Positions 56,102 to 63,886 of a stretch of DNA of 64,000 nt are shown here, in pieces. The notes beneath the pieces are model-generated. The model was given only the letters and a program-made list of their open reading frames with translations. It was not told the origin of the DNA and made no database searches. This DNA comes from Pedobacter sp. MR2016-24 (GTDB taxonomy: Bacteria; Bacteroidota; Bacteroidia; Sphingobacteriales; Sphingobacteriaceae): NCBI RefSeq assembly GCF_026239655.1, contig NZ_JAPIVO010000003.1, positions 310,001 to 374,000 on the forward strand, read 5' to 3'. The translations under genes were made by a program, and so were the position numbers. Each line of letters starts with the position of its first letter. The stretch's first letter is position 1.

Positions 56102-56437
56102 TCAAAATGTATAAAACCCTGCGATCGCACGATTAGCAGGGTTTTTGCGTTGAGGGAATTGCCAAAAATCGCACGAATTCACAAAACTTTGATGAGTGAT
56201 TCGGTGAGTATCTTGTGTTTTGATAAAGCCGATGTACTCCTTTTGTCCTTTAAGGATGGTATTCTTCAACAGTTCATCGTTTAGGTCGGTCGGATCTTTA
56301 TTGCTCCGATAAAAATACTCCACCATCTGGGATAACATCAAACGCTTTGACCTGCAGAGCTTTAGGGCTATCTCTTTAAATTTCACATCATCCTGCACCG
56401 AATATTTTACCGTTCTCAATGTTTCCTGCATATCCAT
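56102..56437 (-). CDS. Truncated mobilization-type protein (BtgA-like N-terminus)
   Basis: 111 aa. The first ~75 residues (MQETLRTVKYSVQDDVKFKEIALKLCRSKRLMLSQMVEYFYRSNKDPTDLNDELLKNTILKGQKEYIGFIKTQ, seen in pieces) recall BtgA-type and related plasmid or conjugative-transposon mobilization proteins of Bacteroidota. After FIKTQD the sequence (THRITHQSFVNSCDFWQF...) no longer looks like such a protein and ends 12 nt from the tRNA. I read it as a gene cut at the island edge. The BtgA link is from memory of the family and needs checking. Confidence 0.5.
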   Translation of the reverse strand: MDMQETLRTVKYSVQDDVKFKEIALKLCRSKRLMLSQMVEYFYRSNKDPTDLNDELLKNTILKGQKEYIGFIKTQDTHRITHQSFVNSCDFWQFPQRKNPANRAIAGFYTF

Positions 56438-56462
56438 GTATCTTTATAACCAGTTATATCGC

Positions 56463-56560
56463 ACCCTTAAGGGGGTTCCAATTTTGACTTCTATGGCACT
56501 TTAACAGTGGACGAGAACCCCACAGTGTAGCGTGGGGAAAGCAAAGTAGGGCTCTGCCCA
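56463..56560. other. Hairpin cluster, possible oriT or leader region
   Basis: Three close inverted repeats: CCCTTAAGGG (56464-56473), CCCCAC...GTGGGG (56518-56537, 8-nt loop) and GGGCTCTGCCC (56549-56559). They lie just upstream of the mobilization-type gene, where an origin of transfer or a regulatory leader would be. No nick site can be named. Confidence 0.3.
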
Positions 56561-56620
56561 ACTCCCGCTTGCTCCTTTTCCCGAAGAAGGAAAAAGACTT
56601 TTCTGCAATGTGCCAACCTC

Positions 56621-56920
56621 TCATGGTTCGCCGTTATTGCCCAACAAGGTAACGCTGCTTGCAAGGTTTGGATGGTACAACGGTTCGTATTCGATAAGGC
56701 TGCTTGCGATCAGCTCGCCCATGCATTTGTGGTAGGTCGGATGAGAACGGATGGCCGAATGTTTCATCAGCTCCCGCCCTGAAACCCGAAACGGATTTTG
56801 GCGCGACGCCTTGTCGTGGTACATGAGTATAGCCGAATAAAGGCTGAGGTGTGATTGACGGAAACGCGTGTTCCCGCTGGTAAGCTTCAGAAAGCTCGCC
56901 AGTTGTTCTGCCGTTCCCAT
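56621..56920 (-). CDS. Conserved mobile-element protein of unknown function
   Basis: 99 aa. The segment SLYSAILMYHDKASRQNPFRVSGRELMKHSAIRSHPTYHKCMGEL resembles a winged-helix-like protein often found beside excisionase-type genes in Bacteroidota elements (pattern hSLYxALhxxWN...NPhxhxRxEhMxxSKIxSxxTYHKCh). Its start shares one base with the stop of the excisionase-like gene, so the pair is coupled. DNA binding is a reasonable guess. Confidence 0.6.
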   Translation of the reverse strand: MGTAEQLASFLKLTSGNTRFRQSHLSLYSAILMYHDKASRQNPFRVSGRELMKHSAIRSHPTYHKCMGELIASSLIEYEPLYHPNLASSVTLLGNNGEP

Positions 56921-57189
56921 TACGAATTTCTGATTCCGCCCAAGAACTGTTCGATGTCCGCATGCGCATAATAGAATATGCCTCCTATCTTTTCATAGGG
57001 AAGTCTACCCTCGATTCGAAGGTTCTGAAGGGTACCAGATGAAATCTTTAACATCGTTCTTACCTCCGAGCTTCGAAGGAATCGTTTATTGGTTAAGGTT
57101 TCATTGGTTCTGATGGTCTTTTTGATTTCCTCAATAAGTTCGGACTTGAACCTTTGTAGTTCTTCTTTGGTTAGGATCTCGATCTGCAT
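56920..57189 (-). CDS. Excisionase-like helix-turn-helix protein
   Basis: 89 aa. The MerR/excisionase-type helix-turn-helix FLRSSEVRTMLKISSGTLQNLRIEGRLPYEKIGGIFYYAHADIEQFL is the standard Bacteroidota mobile-element form, after a short helical N-terminus. Such proteins direct excision or regulate transfer genes of integrated elements. Together with its partner it marks the region as an integrated element. Confidence 0.8.
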   Translation of the reverse strand: MQIEILTKEELQRFKSELIEEIKKTIRTNETLTNKRFLRSSEVRTMLKISSGTLQNLRIEGRLPYEKIGGIFYYAHADIEQFLGGIRNS

Positions 57190-57366
57190 AATGCCTCCGT
57201 ATTTAAGTTTATGGAAGCAAAATTGTAGCGGGAAATGGTCGAAACAATGACCAGTGAGTTGGTCTCGTCATATACACTGGATGAACTGCCTGCTATTTTT
57301 TGGCAGGTTCTATCGGTATAACTGTGAAACGGCGATGCTCCGGTTGTATCGAAGTCCCTTTAATAG

Positions 57367-58050
57367 TTACATCTCCTTTTTGTCGACAAAGTAGTTTCGA
57401 GCGGTTTCGATGGGAATAACCTTACCACCGTGTGAGAAATATTTGGCGATCATCTTAGCATACGGAATTTTGTGGTCGCTCTTTATAAGTTTCCTGCCCG
57501 AAGGAAGTTGCAGTTCTCGTAGTTGTTGGATGATATCGATGAATGTTGGAAGTTGGCCATCATCAATCAGGATCTTCAGCGATACTTCGTATTCGTTCAG
57601 TTCTACAAGTTTTGTATTCAGTTTTTCAATCTCTTGTTTCTGGTTTTAGGTGAGTTCGTCTTTTTCGGTGATAACGATATTGGCAGGTCTCCCATTCCAT
57701 TCATCTATGCGGTTCGGGTATTTTTGGAACTGTTGGAGCTTTGCAAGGTTCTGCCTGTGCATGCCGTGGTTATTTGAAAAAGGATCTTGCATTTCGAAAT
57801 GTTTAATCCTTGATTGAACGATCTGCCATACATGACTGAAAAAATCCTCGCTACTTGTCAAGTTATTTTTTAGGGCATAGTTTAAATGGTAGGCATAATA
57901 ACTAGAAAACTCCTTTTCGTTCATTCTGTATATTTTCAACAAAAAATGGTTGTCATCGTGATTCTGCCATAATCCCATAAAAGTTCCTAAGTCAAATGGG
58001 TGGGGTGAAAATGAAAATGGTTTGCGCGGTTTGAAGTAACTGAGGTTCAT
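57367..58050 (-). pseudogene. Gene interrupted by an in-frame stop, unknown function
   Basis: The frame starting at ATG 58050 reads 134 codons to TAA at 57648-57646 and then continues without another stop for 92 more codons to TAA at 57369-57367. The second part (NQKQEIEKLNTKLVELNEYEV, then LRELQLPSGRKLIKSDHKIPYAKMIAKYFSHGGKVIPIETARNYF) is clearly protein-like and follows on from ITEKDELT. A single base change would restore a 227-aa protein. The layout is like RteC-type regulators of Bacteroidota conjugative elements, but I am not sure. A sequencing error is the other explanation. Confidence 0.65.
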
Positions 58051-58393
58051 AAGCTATGATTCTTGAATAAACTAATTTAAGGTTTTTCAAAGAATGCACA
58101 TTTAACAAATTGCTGTAGGTATCACTTGCTTCCTAGCAACTAAATGATTATGAGACTTCTAGCCTAATCGCTGCGTTCTAGACTATTTTTGGAACCGCAA
58201 AATTTTGCTCCGTTACGTATTTGTTATGGTTTTTCAAGAAAAATGGATTTCATGAGTCATTGATAATTTCGAAATTTGTAATTTTGATCGATGTATAATA
58301 AATAGTTATCCATAAATTAAGATTAATATCCGTGCGTTGCGGGCTTAAATAATTATTCGCATTCGCGATTAATGAATCAATCTAAACGTTAAA
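58051..58393. other. Intergenic stretch with no gene seen
   Basis: 343 A/T-rich bases between the broken gene and the end of the retron reverse transcriptase. No frame, tRNA or strong hairpin. A TATTTTTG box on the plus strand near 58184 has nothing obvious to drive. Confidence 0.5.
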
Positions 58394-59491
58394 CTATATC
58401 TGCCATTGAATTCGCTTGAAGTCTTCTAAATACCGTCGGCCTGTTTCCTCTTCAATATCGTATACAAAGCAAATCTTTCCTAATAGCCAATCTTTAAAAT
58501 TTCGATTTTTTATCCCGCTTTTGATCATGTGGATGTGTGCGCCATTTTTAACGCAATGAAAAATATGGTGTTCGATCTCCTTTTTAATGTGTCCCGGGAC
58601 GCGTACTTCAGCATTATCCACCGACAATCCAGTAACCAGATATTTGTTCCCACGGACTAGCGTCTTCGTCTTACCCAGATTCACAAAGAACCCCTCACTC
58701 CTGATGATCCTGTAAACGACCTTCTTCATCACCTGAAGCGTAGCCCGCTCTCCCGAAAACGTTAGGTCATCTGCGTATCGTGTATATGCGACCTGATATT
58801 TCTCAGCCAAACCGGTAAGCCTCTTATCGAGGCGGCGGGCCACAAGATTCGCCAGCTTAGGACTGGTCGGGGCACCTTGTGGGAGGATACCTTGGCCGCT
58901 GCCATGTATCTGATCTCTCAGCTTCAGCTCGTTTTGTTTAAAAGCGATAAAGAAATTGTTATCCGGCACAATGGTACATACCTTCGCAAGGTATACAGCA
59001 AAGTTGGGATGATAGCCCATTTGCTTGAATATGGCACACACCCGGTGCTCATTGATAGAATCATAAAACCGCAACAAGTCGATCTTTAACACCGCTGCCT
59101 TGTTAAGGTGTTCAGCAGCATTCGCTTTGATCGACGTGCCAGGGTCGAAACCTTTACAATTGCTGTGTGAAGGTATTTGAAACAGTACATTGTGCATCAG
59201 CCAGCGCTGCAAATACTTTAGATCATTATCCGGCACATGGATAGTTCGGTAACCACCTCTCCGCTTCTTGATCTTGAAACGTGCATAACCATCAACCCTC
59301 GAAGAACTGAGTAACAAACGAAATCGTCGGATATTTACCCTCACCTCAAGACAAAGATGTTCTAATGTAAAAAGAACCGGGAGCTTATTCTTTTCGAGTT
59401 GCTGTATATATGCAGTAGTTTCATCGATAAAGGCTTGGCTATGTTTTTCAGCCCTAGCTTTTGCAACGAAATCATCCAATGGAAAGGTCAT
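58394..59491 (-). CDS. Retron reverse transcriptase
   Basis: 365 aa from ATG 59491. Both retron hallmarks are present: NAXXH as NAAEH (124-128) and VTG (286-288, in KYLVTGLSVDN). The RT palm is complete, with LKIDLLRFYDSI (first catalytic Asp), GILPQGAPTSPKLANL, and YTRYADDLTFSG (239-242 YADD). The C-terminal IKKEIEHHIFHC and NFKDWLLGKICFVYDIE regions fit the template-RNA binding end of retron RTs. It should reverse-transcribe the adjacent msr-msd RNA into msDNA. The frame can be extended to 59611, but that part translates hairpin-rich RNA-like sequence and is rejected. Confidence 0.93.
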   Translation of the reverse strand: MTFPLDDFVAKARAEKHSQAFIDETTAYIQQLEKNKLPVLFTLEHLCLEVRVNIRRFRLLLSSSRVDGYARFKIKKRRGGYRTIHVPDNDLKYLQRWLMHNVLFQIPSHSNCKGFDPGTSIKANAAEHLNKAAVLKIDLLRFYDSINEHRVCAIFKQMGYHPNFAVYLAKVCTIVPDNNFFIAFKQNELKLRDQIHGSGQGILPQGAPTSPKLANLVARRLDKRLTGLAEKYQVAYTRYADDLTFSGERATLQVMKKVVYRIIRSEGFFVNLGKTKTLVRGNKYLVTGLSVDNAEVRVPGHIKKEIEHHIFHCVKNGAHIHMIKSGIKNRNFKDWLLGKICFVYDIEEETGRRYLEDFKRIQWQI

Positions 59492-59687
59492 AATGGCAAC
59501 TCTATTGTGAAATAATGCGAAGCATTTACTGCACAAGTGCCGAACACTTGCAGGTATGTTGTGCAGTAAAAGTTGAAAAGCTGCTTCAGCCCGACTTGGA
59601 CAACTGTCCAAGATACCTTGCTTTCTTTAAATATGCCGTGTGGCAAACAACGTCGTTCAGACGCAATGAAACAAGATGAAGCTTGCC
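59492..59687 (-). ncRNA. Candidate retron msr-msd RNA
   Basis: The gap between the PRTase stop and the RT start carries several hairpins on the RT strand. In transcription order these are CTTGGACA/TGTCCAAG (59612-59595), GCTG/CAGC next to it, then a long msd-like stem 59570-59525 (TTTACTGCA paired with TGCAGTAAA, a bulge, then CAAGTG-TTCGG-CACTTG), and AATGC/GCATT. Short stems followed by one long stem just upstream of the RT is the retron layout. A clear a1/a2 closing pair was not found; GGCAA and TTGCC at the two ends pair over only five bases. Confidence 0.55.
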
Positions 59688-60965
59688 TTACGACCTTCCA
59701 TTGAATTTTCGGGGAAGATAGTTAATATTTCGCAAATCATAGGTATCTCGGTCCTCATATGCAACCTTTTGGCTGTTTTTGATACATGCATGCGCTTCCT
59801 CATAAAGCTCCAGGCCATGGGTCGTTAGGTTATATCTGGAATTAAAAAGCCCACGCTTCTTTCCTTCATCCAGGTATTCCATATAATCATCAAACGATAT
59901 ACCCAGCCGCTGGCAGATGTTCAATTCATGAACGCCTTCCCTTTGCAGCTTCAGTATACCATACAACGAAAAATCAATACTGCTAACCGATGTGAACCGC
60001 TTTGAGCCGCGTTTGATCGACAGTGTTGCAAAACTTTCGATAAGATTCTCCGAGCCAAACTCTTTAAACAGACTCAACTCAAATGACAGCTTCTTTCTGA
60101 ATGCCCGCGCAAGCGCTATCTTATGAGTGCTGAATCGGGGAATCAACGCGAACCATTTCGTTTTCCCAAAGTCTCCCTGCCAGAAAATGGGCAGCGTATT
60201 GTTAGGACTGCCGTAAAAAAAAGACACGAGCGCTTGTGAATTGCCAAAGCCCAGCGCATTCGCGTACTTATGGCCGCCTGATTTAAGCGCCACTGGTTTA
60301 GTGAGCTTGCAGCCGTAATCAAAAGCAAGTTCCCGGTAAACGATGTGGTTACGGTAGCCGAAATAGCTTGCGTCAGCGGAAAAGGCTCTGGTATAAATAT
60401 GCTCTTCGGGAATATGTAGCCGGGTGAAAAAAGGAGTAATATGGCGCTTCCCAGCCTGCATCGCAGCCACACCCAAGAACCGAATTTGCTTGAATTGATT
60501 AGTATGCGGCTCGATATCAGATTCAAAATAATCGGCTACGGATTTACCCGTACCCACAAAATCGTCAAGTAGCACCAGGCAGCTATGATCTCCGCTTAAT
60601 TCTTTAAGCGCGTCGCTCGTAGGACAGAGCGTGATCCTTCTGGCGTTCGATTTGAACGCATCTGTTTTCTTGAGGAGGTAGGTCATCATCGTACCACTCT
60701 TCCCGTACACACCGATCGGAACCACAGCAACTTTTTCGTCCAGCGGGACAGCCCGCACAATATCATATAACCCCTGGTGATAGACCTCCTCAATTTCGCC
60801 TGACGTGAACACAGTCAGATTCTTGAGCAGCCCAATAGCAAGCCCGACTTCATTTTCCTTAAAATTCGCTAGCCACTTAAGGATATGGTAAGGCGATACC
60901 ACGCCCTTTAGCCTTGCTGAAACGACATCAAGCGTAACACTATCAATACTGACCTTAAACGACAT
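59688..60965 (-). CDS. Retron-associated phosphoribosyltransferase / winged-helix effector
   Basis: 425 aa from ATG 60965. Residues 130-142 (LVLLDDFVGTGKS) form a PRPP-binding loop of the type I phosphoribosyltransferase fold, with GVYGKSGTM (85-93) as a second substrate loop. The last ~90 residues (LYGILKLQREGVHELNICQRLGISFDDYMEYL, then RYNLTTHGLELYEE) look like a winged helix. A PRTase plus winged-helix pair is, as I remember it, the effector of type III retrons in the published retron classification. The toxic reaction is unknown. A TATATTTG box between 60965 and the alternative start 60992 supports the shorter protein. Confidence 0.82.
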   Translation of the reverse strand: MSFKVSIDSVTLDVVSARLKGVVSPYHILKWLANFKENEVGLAIGLLKNLTVFTSGEIEEVYHQGLYDIVRAVPLDEKVAVVPIGVYGKSGTMMTYLLKKTDAFKSNARRITLCPTSDALKELSGDHSCLVLLDDFVGTGKSVADYFESDIEPHTNQFKQIRFLGVAAMQAGKRHITPFFTRLHIPEEHIYTRAFSADASYFGYRNHIVYRELAFDYGCKLTKPVALKSGGHKYANALGFGNSQALVSFFYGSPNNTLPIFWQGDFGKTKWFALIPRFSTHKIALARAFRKKLSFELSLFKEFGSENLIESFATLSIKRGSKRFTSVSSIDFSLYGILKLQREGVHELNICQRLGISFDDYMEYLDEGKKRGLFNSRYNLTTHGLELYEEAHACIKNSQKVAYEDRDTYDLRNINYLPRKFNGRS

Positions 60966-60980
60966 CGGAATGGATTTTAT

Positions 60981-60988
60981 CAAATATA
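60981..60988 (-). promoter_or_regulatory. Possible retron promoter (-7 box)
   Basis: TATATTTG on the minus strand fits TAnnTTTG exactly and would start transcription about 10 nt before ATG 60965. No TTG or TTTG is seen at 19-21 nt upstream, so the element is only half a promoter by eye. Confidence 0.4.
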
Positions 60989-61239
60989 ACATTTAAATAC
61001 TTACTATAAATTGTCAGCGTTTCATAAATTACACCATGAAATTGAATGTCAAAGAATACATGGAACAAGCAGGGCTTAACCTAAGGACGATGCGGACAAA
61101 AAAGTTTGTTCAATCTGTGCCCTCGCCGTGGTTACCGCATCATCCGTTTTTTCGGTAGCGATATCAACTACGATCCTAGTCAGGTCGCCAGCAACGTTTT
61201 GATCTTTTACAAGCTATTAATCCAGGGATCATATAGGTG

Positions 61240-62163
61240 TTAACCCAAAACGCCTCTTTCCTGATACAGCAAAAACGCCTCCAGTACGATATCCGTTGCC
61301 TGAGTGTCTATGTAAGGAATCACAATATTCCGGAAATTTTCAGCAGTCCGGACGATGTACTTGCGCAAATAGGTATGCGTTTTCTCCTCTCTTAAGGTGA
61401 GCATATGCAATAAGTGAATGCATTGCAGTAATTGTGCTCTGAATTGTGTCTGGTTGATCTGATTAGCTTGAAGTTCTAACAATAAGCCATGAACGCCATC
61501 TTTAAAATCGCTAATCACACGTTCCACCCGGTCTAGCCGCAGTTCCAGGCGGTTCAGCAAACAGATTTCTATTGTGCGCTGACCTCTATCATGCTCGTCA
61601 ATGCCGACTATCCTGATCCCTTCGCCGTTGGGATCAAGGACAAACGCAAAAAAAAATTCAGGGTCGTCGATCTCCGGGTGAAGCAGATAGGGCATCTCAT
61701 CCAACAGAGGCGAGGTATGCGCCTTGCAAAGCGCCAGGTCTAGCCGACCATCAGGTGAAAAACTCGGTGCGGGCACCCTGGGTCCAAGAATGGGAAATTG
61801 ATTGTGTTTGGCACCTTCGCGATTACAGGTAATACATGAAGGTATCAGATTACTCCACTCGTAGCATAACCAATAGTATCCCAAATGCCCCACATCTTCA
61901 GCTATGCCCTTTTTAGGCCGATAATGTTCAATATCCGCTTTAGTAAGCCTTTCGCAATAAGCGCATTTGTATTGATAGGCGATCGCAAGCTGATCCTCTA
62001 CGTGGGAACGTCTGCCATCCGGCGTATTATATGTATCTCGGTAGACAGCGTCTGAAATCAGCGCTAAGTTACGCGTACCCACGATACGATTTAAATCCTC
62101 TAATGTAGCTTCGGAGGCCAGCCGTGCCGTTTTGTCTTCATCACGCTTGATCACATATCTCAT
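61240..62163 (-). CDS. HNH endonuclease, PtuB-like
   Basis: 307 aa. HNH core: CAYCE (Cys67, Cys70), DIEHYRPKKG (77-86), then YYWLCYEWSNLIPSCITCNREGAKHNQFPI with the second Cys pair (110, 113) and the final Asn114 and His120. This spacing is that of the HNH proteins paired with an ATPase in Septu systems and in Ec78-like retrons. Its start overlaps the ATPase stop by 4 nt (ATGA), so the two proteins are coupled. It probably cuts nucleic acid when the ATPase is released or activated. Confidence 0.88.
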   Translation of the reverse strand: MRYVIKRDEDKTARLASEATLEDLNRIVGTRNLALISDAVYRDTYNTPDGRRSHVEDQLAIAYQYKCAYCERLTKADIEHYRPKKGIAEDVGHLGYYWLCYEWSNLIPSCITCNREGAKHNQFPILGPRVPAPSFSPDGRLDLALCKAHTSPLLDEMPYLLHPEIDDPEFFFAFVLDPNGEGIRIVGIDEHDRGQRTIEICLLNRLELRLDRVERVISDFKDGVHGLLLELQANQINQTQFRAQLLQCIHLLHMLTLREEKTHTYLRKYIVRTAENFRNIVIPYIDTQATDIVLEAFLLYQERGVLG

Positions 62164-63884
62164 TGGCCGCGCTGTCTAAATAAACGGATCAGTTCCTGTT
62201 CTTTTTCATCCGAGAGATAGGCAGCAATCCGAGCCTTGACTAGATCATTGAATTCCAATTCTGTGTACGTAGTCTCGGTCCTTACTAATTTCTTGTTCTC
62301 ATGACTTTCTGGAACGATATCATCCAGACCAAAGATCGGTGAGGTCAAAATGGTGTTGGGCAGCAGGTCACCCAAATGTAAACGTTCGTCAAGACGCGTT
62401 ATCCTAACCCCCTCATCGCGAATACGCTCTACTTTGAACAGCTGGCTGTTCCTAGGAGCTCCCAATAGCGGAATAGGGCTATGCGTGGACACGATGAACT
62501 GGATCTTAGGGAAGGTCCTAGTCAACTGGATAACAATGTTCTTCTGCAACTTGGGATGAAGATGAATATCGATTTCATCGATCAGTACAATGCCTGTGAA
62601 TTCCGCAGGATCGCTAACCTCGGGTTGCTGCAAATAGAGTCGGACCAGAATATCACCGATCATTGCCACCATGCTTTTAAGTCCCGAAGCCAGTTTATCA
62701 AAAGTCACACCTGGTAATTCCTGGCCATCGTTATCTTGTTCGATGTAGGTGGTGCCATCTTGATCATTGACCTGGTCGCTGAAGTCAATTCGATGCAGAT
62801 TCGGTAAAATATCGATCAGGATCTCGGTAATAAAATATTTGCGCTTATCGAAAAGTGCTTTGCTAGAAGAGTCGCTGCGCCAACGCTCGAATTGGTGCTG
62901 CAGATCGATCAAATAGGTCTCGTCATCAAATAAAGAGGCGGTCAAATCGTCGACATTCATATCCGGTAAGACCAATTGCGGTTGGTTCTTAAGATGATTG
63001 GTTCGTAACCGGGATTGGCCGTATGCTGCAAATCCATAGGTAAGCGGATAATTTTGCGGAAAGCCCATGTGAGGGTGCACGATCCAAGTGACCTCGCCGC
63101 CCTCAGAAAACAATCTCAACTCTACTTTTGGTGCGCCATTATCAATGCCCTTTGACTTTACATCGATACCGCAGATCGCTGCTGCAATGGCACGTAATAT
63201 CGATGATTTACCGGTACCATTCTCCCCAGTGAAAAATATCCATTGTGAGGTAAAGGGGATATCGGTGATCTCCAAATGTTTGATCGGGCCAAAATCCTCT
63301 ATATTAAGACCCTGAAGTTTGATAGTCGCTGGCGCGTCACTATTGAAATCTGTGTCTGTCTGCTGAACCCTGTAGCTGTCGATCTTAGATTTTTGTTCTT
63401 CAAACTCAGTAGCAGAAATGAAGCCGATACCAGTTTTGTCATCTAAAAAAAAATCGGGAGCATAGTGTGAAATGATTTCATCGATCGAAACTTTGTCAGT
63501 CTTGATAAAAGTGTCTAATGAAGCCAAATAAGGGCCGGTGTATTTTTTGCGAAAGCGTTTGCCGAGGACCTCCAACTGAAGTTCATTTAAAAGGTAGGTA
63601 TTGATGAACCGCCGTTTCTCATCAGAATCCGAAGTATTTATCTCCAAATAGGTCTCGCCGGTGAGAAATTCTATGACGAAAATAATATTGGGAGATTTAT
63701 TCTTCCAATCCATGCCCGTCCAAAAGGAAACAGCCAGGTAGCTTTCGTTACCATAAAACCAATAGCCATGTTCCAATTTGCCTTCGCGGTTACTCCGCCG
63801 AAATGTAAAATGGAACGATGGATCACTATTCCAACGTCTGACTAGCAGTTGATAAACTTCATTATGTACACTCTGGACTTGCAT
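62160..63884 (-). CDS. AAA/SMC-type ATPase, PtuA-like, with N-terminal extension
   Basis: 574 aa. Walker A is GENGTGKSS (220-228), the signature-like loop is LASGLKSMVAMIGD, Walker B is GIVLIDEIDIHLHPKLQK, and the switch His follows in FIVSTHSP. The C-terminus has VKARIAAYLSDEKEQELIRLF. Before the ATPase there are about 185 extra residues (for example AVSFWTGMDWKNKSPNIIFVIEFLTGETYLEIN) which a minimal PtuA would not have. Together with the HNH gene it makes a Septu-like pair. It starts 2 nt after the stop of a further upstream gene. Confidence 0.87.
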   Translation of the reverse strand: MQVQSVHNEVYQLLVRRWNSDPSFHFTFRRSNREGKLEHGYWFYGNESYLAVSFWTGMDWKNKSPNIIFVIEFLTGETYLEINTSDSDEKRRFINTYLLNELQLEVLGKRFRKKYTGPYLASLDTFIKTDKVSIDEIISHYAPDFFLDDKTGIGFISATEFEEQKSKIDSYRVQQTDTDFNSDAPATIKLQGLNIEDFGPIKHLEITDIPFTSQWIFFTGENGTGKSSILRAIAAAICGIDVKSKGIDNGAPKVELRLFSEGGEVTWIVHPHMGFPQNYPLTYGFAAYGQSRLRTNHLKNQPQLVLPDMNVDDLTASLFDDETYLIDLQHQFERWRSDSSSKALFDKRKYFITEILIDILPNLHRIDFSDQVNDQDGTTYIEQDNDGQELPGVTFDKLASGLKSMVAMIGDILVRLYLQQPEVSDPAEFTGIVLIDEIDIHLHPKLQKNIVIQLTRTFPKIQFIVSTHSPIPLLGAPRNSQLFKVERIRDEGVRITRLDERLHLGDLLPNTILTSPIFGLDDIVPESHENKKLVRTETTYTELEFNDLVKARIAAYLSDEKEQELIRLFRQRGQ

Positions 63885-63886
63885 CG

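Noticed and set aside
59492..59611. 40-codon upstream extension of the retron RT
   Set aside because: The extension would translate the hairpins of the candidate msr-msd region, and family similarity begins only after the ATG at 59491.
59496..59687. GGCAA/TTGCC end pairing as the retron a1/a2 stem
   Set aside because: Five bases with poor extension are too few; true a1/a2 stems are usually longer. Left open.
61036..61158. 40-codon plus-strand frame (MKLNVKEYMEQAG...) in the gap between HNH and PRTase genes
   Set aside because: It is short, on the opposite strand to the whole defence cluster, and has no recognisable motif; chance is the simplest reading.
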